64,000 nt of DNA from Osedax fenrisi (taxonomy: Eukaryota; Annelida; Polychaeta; Sabellida; Siboglinidae): the NCBI GenBank assembly GCA_964019155.1, contig OZ025244.1, positions 19,786,027-19,850,026 on the forward strand. The letters run 5' to 3'. The translations under genes were made by a program, and so were the position numbers. Below the pieces are notes generated by a model. It was not told where the DNA came from. It was given only the letters and a program-made list of their open reading frames with translations, and did not search any database. Of the stretch, positions 58,452 through 64,000 are shown one piece after another; within the stretch, counting starts at the first letter, position 1; every line of letters begins with the position of its first letter.

Positions 58452-60278
58452 AGATGAGGATATTAAATGGTATAAATTAACATATATGTAAGTCGTATTA
58501 AATATCAATTATATACAACATATAAAGAGCTATTAGGTTACTACTAACGTAACATATTAATTATATATATGTGTGTATGTGTATATATGGTAGATAGTCT
58601 ATTGAAGTCGTAACTAAATATAATACTAATATATTTGTATCAGATATAATATTAGTAATTTTATTAAATACAAATACAAAATATATATATGTACGTATAT
58701 ATACAAGATATGATAATGAACTGGCGAGGTACTGAATATGATCATGTCGTTATAGATAATGTTGTCTTAACCACGTATCAAACATTTGTCTTGATTTCAC
58801 CTTGAGATTGTAGAAAAGGTCATCGGCGTTAATTTCGATATGACAATATATATTAATAATTGTATTGTTAAATTTAAATACATATACACAATTACACATA
58901 CGATAACACGTCTATATATAAATGTATGTGTAATCATTTATAATTGTATTCGAATGCTTTATAAATACATGATGTATATTTTAAGTCACATCAAAATGAT
59001 GTTATATATGCCATATACGTATAGTTCATCCACTATCTCATTAATATCGTCATTTATTCCGATTATACACGTAAAGGACGTTTCTGTAAACAATAGTGAT
59101 GATTCACTACTTATTTATTGCAATACATGCAAGTGCATGCACATGTAGGTCAGTTCCGATAGGACTGTATTTAATGTTCTGTGAAATGTACCTTTATTCA
59201 GATCACATTAAGAATGTGCATATATCAAAGTTCTGTATTACAGTTTTAAAGCAATCCTATAGTCCTCGTTTAGTGGCCATTTTCTCCTCTTCGTCATGGT
59301 TCCTTCACACTTCTCAGGCTTTTTCTCTAATATTTGATTCAAATCTGGTAGTAGTATTATTTATGGGGTTGTAGACTTGTGAATATATATCTTCAGATTT
59401 AATATACCAGATTTAAATCAAATATTAGAGACAAATCCTGAGAAGTTATAACAATGGTGTTTTGAGTGACGTTCTGTATAATGTTAATAAAGTTATAATA
59501 CATAATTTTTAAATTGGGTATGTAATGATAGTGTGTATTGTTTAATTGGTATATATTGTTATTGTATGTATGTAATTACATACATATAATAACAATACAT
59601 AACAATTAAATATTAGATAATACATATATAATAAGTAAATAGTATCAATATGTATGATATATGTATTAAATAAACGCCCTATGGGAACATATATAGGAAC
59701 ATATATACCTACATAACGTATTTTAATTTATAATATTAATGTTATGATATATATATATATATATAATAGTTATTAACTATTTTTTAATAAGTAATTTATT
59801 ATAATGATTATATAATTTTATATGTATCTATATATGTAAAATATATTAATTCAATACTGAATTAATATTTCTAATGGGAACACATATACATAACGTACTT
59901 TAATTTATAACTAGGTTTATTAATTGTATGATATATATAATAGTTATTAACTCTTTTTTAATAATATACATTGAATTTATTATACATTCAATAAGTAATT
60001 TATTATAATGATTATATTATTGTATATGCACATTTAATTATACTATAAAGTATCGGCATATATGTTAAGTCCTATAGATCTTATATACTAGTATATATAT
60101 TTAGTATATAAACTATAGTTACTACAAATAGGTCACGTGTTATATATATTGTTATATAACATAATAGTTATATATGTTAGTAGCTTATATAGTAATATAA
60201 ACATATAACAGTAATATGTCCATGTATAATTATAATTTAGAAACATATGGGTTATTGCCTTATTTACAGTGTATTTAA

Positions 60279-60331
<53 letters not shown>

Positions 60332-60394
60332 TAATTGCGTTAATAATATATATTAATTATATAAAAAAATAATAAGTGAATGTACATGATACGA

Positions 60395-60433
<39 letters not shown>

Positions 60434-60454
60434 TAAAGGTACATTTATGTGTAC

Positions 60455-60615
60455 CCTTAAAAGGTCAATATTAGTCTGAGCTTGGTCTGATAGCCTCATG
60501 CTATACATCTGCATCGCCTCTTCCTCCTGCAGGCACATTTCCTCTGCTGTTCTAAGACAGACCAAGGTTTCACTTGTGTTTCGCTCTTGCGAGTATAATA
60601 CGATGTTGAATAGAG
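60455..60615 (-). CDS. Array exon-like frame X5 (A type)
   Basis: Near-identical to X1, with Met for Arg at two positions ('AEEMC', 'EEEAMQ'). Confidence 0.33.
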
Positions 60616-60746
60616 GAGGATGTTAATGGTATAGATTAACATATGTGTAAGTCGTATTAAATATTAATTATATACAACATATCAATATCTATTAGATTAC
60701 TACTAACGTAATATATTAATAATATATATATATATATATATATATA

Positions 60747-60995
60747 TGGAACGTCCTACCGTATGACTTACGGAAGGTCCAATCCTTATATTGTTTTAGA
60801 AAGAAACTAAAACATTATTTAAACACTTCTTAATTTATTTTTGTATACGCGTTATTTAATCTTTATATCCTATCTAAATCTATTTAATTTAATTTTTTGT
60901 TATTTTGTATTTTCTATTCGTTTGTTTTTATTATTTTTCGTTATTATTATACACCAGAGAGGGCACCCGCTATATTGGTGTTTAAATAAACAATT
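60747..60995 (+). pseudogene. CR1-like 3' end inside array copy 3
   Basis: Same sequence as 53879-54135, including the stop (60831-60833) and 3' UTR. Absent at the equivalent place in copy 2 (about 57210-57270), where only (TA)n is present. Confidence 0.8.
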
Positions 60996-61095
<100 letters not shown>

Positions 61096-61316
61096 ATATA
61101 TAATGTAGATAGTCTATTGAAATTTTATCTAAATATAATAATATATTTATATTTGTATCACATATAACATTAGTAATTATATTGTTAAATACAAATACAA
61201 AATATATATATATATGTTAAATAAGTGTGAAACCTCCCCTTCGTCATGTTACATTTGTACTTATCCGGCATATTCTCTAACCTCTGATCGCATCTCAAAC
61301 CTTCTAGTATGTACCA

Positions 61317-61430
61317 CTAGCTATCAGCATCAACTGCATGGGTGCATTTCTTCTTTCTGTTTGGTCTAGATTGCCCTCTCATTCTACTGGTGCTAGAGGT
61401 GGTGGTAGTACTGACTCGATTGTAGGTTTG
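61317..61430 (-). CDS. Array exon-like frame Y3
   Basis: Identical in peptide to Y1 over the last 30 residues. Confidence 0.28.
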   Translation of the reverse strand, partial: QTYNRVSTTTTSSTSRMRGQSRPNRKKKCTHAVDADS

Positions 61431-61946
61431 TGAATATAAATATAATAATTTAAAATATTTTACAATGTGATAAATAAGATACTGAACATGGATAATACGT
61501 AATAAATTAAAAAAATAAACAAAAATCTTATACATATTTTAACCCACGCTTGCACCCTTAAACAATATGTAAGATTAACTTATCTTTATATATATGGGGT
61601 AGTTAACATTTTGCATATTTGTATATTTTGAATATACACTCTTTGAAAGCGCCGTGTATATTTGTTTGTCTCTATAGAGAATAATATATTATTTCAGATA
61701 TTATAATTGTTTATATTTACAAAATTAATAATAATGTAACGATACATATTTATAAGTAATATATAATATAACTATATCAGTATTCATTTTAGCCACTTAT
61801 GTAAATAGTATAAATATAGTATGTGTTATATTTATTAAATAAACACCCCACCCCCATATCCATGAATATATAATGTATATAATATATACTATATATATAT
61901 ACTATGTATATATATAAACATATATATATATATATATATATATATA

Positions 61947-61993
<47 letters not shown>

Positions 61994-62096
61994 TTATAAT
62001 TTCGTTAATAATATATTATAATTATATAATAAAAATAATAAGTACATGTACATGATACGAGTGTGTGTATATAGATAGAGGTACATTTATGTATAC

Positions 62097-62252
62097 CCTT
62101 ATAACGTCAATATTAGTCTGATCTTGGGCTGCTAGCATCATGATATACACCTCTCTCGCCTCTTCCTCCTGGAAGCACCTTTCCTCTGCTGTTCTAAGAC
62201 ATACCACTAGTGTTTCAGATATTGCGAATATAATATTATGTTGATTAGACAT
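62097..62252 (-). CDS. Array exon-like frame X6 (B type)
   Basis: Same as X2 with Phe for Leu ('RCFQEEE'); ATG at 62252. Confidence 0.37.
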
Positions 62253-62810
62253 TGATATTAAATGTTATAAATTAACATATATGTAAGTCGTATTAAATAT
62301 CAATTATATACAACATATAAAGAGCTATTAGGTTACTACTAACGTAACATATTAATTATATATATGTGTGTATGTGTATATATGGTAGATAGTCTATTGA
62401 AGTCGTAACTAAATATAATATAAATATATTTGTATCAGATATAATATTAGTAATTTTATTAAATACAAATACAAAATATATATATGTACGTATATATACA
62501 AGATATGATAATGAACTGGCGAGGTACTGAATATGATCATGTCGTTATAGATAATGTTGACTTAACCACGTGTCAAACATTTGTCTTGATTTCACCTTGA
62601 GATTGTTGACAAGGTCATCGGCGTTAGTTTCGATATGACAACATATATTAATAAGTGTATTGTTAAATTTAAATACATATACACAATTACACATACGCAC
62701 ACACGTCTAAATATATTTATGTGTGTGAAATCATTTATAATTTTATTATAATGCATTATAAATACATGATGTATATTTAAAATCACATCAAATGTATACT
62801 ATATATGCCA

Positions 62811-64000
62811 GATGTATTGACCAATTACCGACCGATCTCGCAACTTCCAATATTAAGTAAAATCATGGAACGTGTGGTCAGTCGTCAGCTCATTAATTAC
62901 CTTGAAAATAACAATCTGCTTGATTACTTTCAAAGTGCTTATAGAAAATCTTTCTCTACTGAGACTGCCCTCACACATGTCACTGACCTGATTCATAACT
63001 CGCTTGACTCTTCTCATTGCGTACAACTACTCCTGATTGACCTTTCTAGTGCATTTGACATGCTCAACCATTCGATCCTAATTAACCGTATCATCGAACT
63101 TGGTATTGAAGGTTCCCCCCTTAAGTGGCTGATGTCGTTCATCACTGATCGAACTTCGTCTGTTAAAATCAATGACTTCATATCACCTCCCACCAATATT
63201 CTTAAAGGGGTCCCTCAGGGGTCAGTTCTTGGGCCACTTCTCTTCTCTATATACTTACGTCCTATCTCTAATATTATTCGCAAATACCCTAATATCTATT
63301 ACCACATATATGCTGATGACATTCAACTACTACTGAAACTGCCCATTGACTCTATGAACTCTAACTCTGAGCTGTCAGATTGTACTTCTGAGATCACTTA
63401 CTGGTTACTAACTAATGACCTCTTAGTCAATACTTCCAAAACTGAACTTCTTAACATCTCGAAGGTACCTGTCACTTTCCCTACTCTGTCAATTGACGGT
63501 ATAATTATTAAACCTTCTGAATCTGTGCGCAATCTTGGTGTTTTAATTGATAGTACTCTATCGTACGGTGCTCATATAAATGCAATCTCTAAATCCGCTA
63601 ATCTCTATTTGAGAAAAATTCGTCACATTAGAAACTATTGTTCGCCCAACATCACTAAGCGCCTTCTCAATGCCCTAGTATTATCTCGAATAGACTATTG
63701 CTGTTCTCTATTCTACGGAATTAAGAACTCTGAAGTTATTAAAATTGACCGAATTATTCGCTCATCCGTAAGATTAGTTCATAGGCTTAAGCGACGGGAT
63801 CATGCTTTAACTGACACCCACCAATGCAATATGAAATGGCTATCGTTTAGAAAACGGTGCCAATTTAGGCTTCTCTGCTTAACACATAAAACACTATTCC
63901 TAGGCAGACCTGCATACTTACGTGCATTGCTCACTCGTCGCAACATCCTCCCACATCTGCGCTCGTCTGATGCCACACTACTTGATTTGCCTGTTACTCG
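62811..64000 (+). CDS. CR1-like reverse transcriptase, 5'-truncated, continues past the window
   Basis: An open frame of 396 codons from the junction with the array at 62811 to the window end. RT motifs in order: 'NYRPISQLPILSKIMERVV', 'FQSAYRKSFSTETAL', 'LLIDLSSAFDMLNH', 'KGVPQGSVLGPLLFSIYL', 'IYADDIQLLLKLP', 'VRNLGVLIDSTLSYGAHI', 'ALVLSRIDYCCSLF'. No lesion is visible. It is 5'-truncated just before the RT fingers motif, so it is a recent insertion without endonuclease or ORF1. GC and codon choice differ sharply from the array. The family is distinct from copies A/D and B/C. Confidence 0.93.

Overview
The window is eukaryotic nuclear DNA. It is very A+T-rich (roughly three quarters or more by eye), full of (TA)n and (AAT)n microsatellites, long inverted repeats and nested transposable elements. 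No bacterial gene organisation is present. The retrotransposon families (CR1-like with a PHD finger in ORF1, RTE-like, Ty3/gypsy) are types common in invertebrate animals. Several host-gene candidates need GT-AG introns of only 22-44 nt. Very short introns are known from, for example, dicyemid mesozoans, so a small-genome AT-rich invertebrate is my best guess. The species is not established.

Layout: 75-3790 CR1-like copy A (minus); 3790-4475 RTE fragment (plus); 5.1-8.2 kb AT-rich DNA with exon-like islands, a palindrome and an (AAT)n block; 8280-12741 Ty3/gypsy element (minus) with paired LTRs but no gag; 12.94-13.14 kb small two-exon gene candidate; 13.3-17.5 kb CR1-like copy B with ORF1, ORF2 and 5' UTR (minus); 18.25-21.17 kb hAT-like element carrying a minisatellite; 21.9-23.15 kb oppositely oriented RT fragments; 24.3 kb exon; 24.9-27.2 kb decayed CR1 copy E (minus); 30.2-33.1 kb DNA-transposon remnant split by CR1-like copy D (plus); 33.7-36.1 kb decayed CR1 copy F (plus); 36.7-37.8 kb two small gene candidates (minus); 38.3-39.4 kb RTE (minus); 39.6-43.1 kb foldback arms around CR1 copy C, itself hit by a second RTE fragment; 43.2-45.5 kb small host-like genes and a tRNA-like sequence; 45.77-46.81 kb non-autonomous hAT element; 48.1-48.7 kb CR1 3' end; 49.5-52.2 kb dense foldback elements; about 52.9-62.8 kb tandem array with a 6.9-kb higher-order unit; 62811-64000 5'-truncated CR1-like RT running off the window.

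Most long reading frames are retroelement proteins in various states of decay. The pol frame of the LTR element (1187 codons) is intact and its two LTRs differ at one position, so it is young. Two CR1 families share an in-frame UGA-CUA stop between ORF1 and ORF2 at the same distance from a conserved Trp, which suggests stop-codon readthrough. The tandem array repeats a small minus-strand reading frame six times without a stop.

Limits: in DNA this AT-rich, open runs of 40-60 codons arise often by chance. Small host genes are therefore given only where splice sites, phase, composition or motifs add support, and with modest confidence. Family assignments rest on motif recognition, not on searches.
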